Source: Chitinophagaceae bacterium (GTDB lineage Bacteria > Bacteroidota > Bacteroidia > Chitinophagales > Chitinophagaceae). From it: a stretch of 34,628 nucleotides of DNA. The stretch's first letter is position 1, and each line of letters opens with the position of its first letter. The notes under the pieces were generated by a model. The model saw only the letters and a list, made by a program, of their open reading frames with translations. It did not search any database and was not told the origin of the DNA. A program made the translations under genes and the position numbers. Shown here piece after piece: positions 34,326-34,628 of this stretch. The DNA is taken from positions 1 to 34,628 of the forward strand of contig JAICYZ010000010.1 of assembly GCA_025933935.1 (NCBI GenBank). The letters are read 5' to 3'.

Positions 34326-34628
34326 ATGAGACATTTAAAACTATTCTTGCTGTTACCACTTATGATCCTGAACCGTTCTTTTGCAAAGGCGCAAAATATT
34401 CCTGGTTATAAACTGGTTTGGGCCGACGAATTCAATAAAGTTGGTGTCCCGGACGCTTCTAACTGGACCTATGAAAAAGGATTTGTGCGCAACAATGAAT
34501 ATCAATGGTATCAACCGGAAAATGCGCGCGTTGAAAATGGAAAATTGATCATTGAAGCAAAAAGAGTGGAAGAACCGAATCCCGCGTATGTTGCCGGAAG
34601 CAAGGACTGGCGAAAAAACAGGGATAGC
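34326..34628 (+). CDS. GH16-family endo-glycanase, N-terminal part (runs off the window)
   Basis: The first 101 codons of an open frame are present. A signal peptide (MRHLKLFLLLPLMILNRSFA ending KAQ) is followed by YKLVWADEFN, the standard GH16 opening, then NWTYEKGFVRNNEYQWYQ and ENARVENGKLIIEAKR, both characteristic of bacterial GH16 beta-1,3-glucanase/galactanase-type enzymes. The catalytic ExDxxE motif would lie beyond the window. It continues the glycan-degradation operon 76 bases after the GH43 gene. A beta-1,3-galactanase fits the neighbours, but laminarinase-like activity cannot be excluded from this fragment. Confidence 0.88.
   Translation, partial: MRHLKLFLLLPLMILNRSFAKAQNIPGYKLVWADEFNKVGVPDASNWTYEKGFVRNNEYQWYQPENARVENGKLIIEAKRVEEPNPAYVAGSKDWRKNRDS

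Noticed and set aside
1-34628. CRISPR array, prophage or insertion sequence
   Set aside because: No regularly spaced identical repeats, phage structural genes or transposase frames were seen; the repeats present are short and few.

Overview
The window is chromosomal DNA from a member of the Bacteroidota, most likely a Chitinophagaceae-type bacterium. This rests on several features: a SusC/SusD pair, a hybrid two-component regulator, a type IX secretion C-terminal sorting domain, weak Shine-Dalgarno sequences, and promoter-like TAnnTTTG boxes. The DNA is AT-rich, and I see no transposase, phage gene or CRISPR array.

Positions 1-14543 are mostly conserved housekeeping and envelope genes: an atypical NAD-binding epimerase-like protein, a secreted protein with a T9SS sorting domain, an M1-family metallopeptidase, a two-domain universal stress protein, the chromosome-organising ATPase SMC (GTG start), an NTF2-like lipoprotein, a dicluster ferredoxin divergent from a LuxC-type acyl-CoA reductase, and a two-PDZ HtrA/Deg serine protease. 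A tRNA-Asp(GTC) follows, with its own promoter-like element and terminator. Directly behind it is what looks like a decayed remnant of a GIY-YIG nuclease gene.

Positions 14544-20051 (minus strand) hold a complete three-gene mutagenesis cassette, imuA-imuB-dnaE2, with junctions of 0 and 12 bases. ImuB has lost most of the Y-polymerase catalytic carboxylates, as expected for the non-catalytic partner of DnaE2. Four CTAAA/TTTAG half-sites lie just upstream of imuA and are a candidate operator.

Positions 20553-34628 (plus strand) are a polysaccharide utilization locus that runs off the right end. In order it encodes a 1357-aa hybrid two-component regulator, an ECF sigma factor, a 71-aa protein resembling only the cytoplasmic part of a FecR anti-sigma factor, a SusC-type TonB-dependent transporter without an STN domain, a SusD-type lipoprotein, a BNR/beta-propeller enzyme of the kind found among rhamnose-uronate lyases and hydrolases, a GH88 unsaturated glucuronyl hydrolase, a GH43 enzyme with the glutamine-base signature of exo-beta-1,3-galactanases, and the start of a GH16 endo-glycanase. 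The combined chemistry points to type II arabinogalactan capped with rhamnosyl-glucuronic acid. The lyase or rhamnosidase would remove the cap, GH88 the unsaturated uronate, GH16 and GH43 would cut the beta-1,3-galactan backbone, and SusCD would import the products. This substrate assignment is inference from gene content and motifs.

The most interesting points are the stacked regulators (hybrid sensor plus sigma factor plus stripped-down anti-sigma), an AATACCCC direct repeat with a 20-base period upstream of the sigma gene, the CTAAA cluster upstream of imuA, and several unexplained short repeats.
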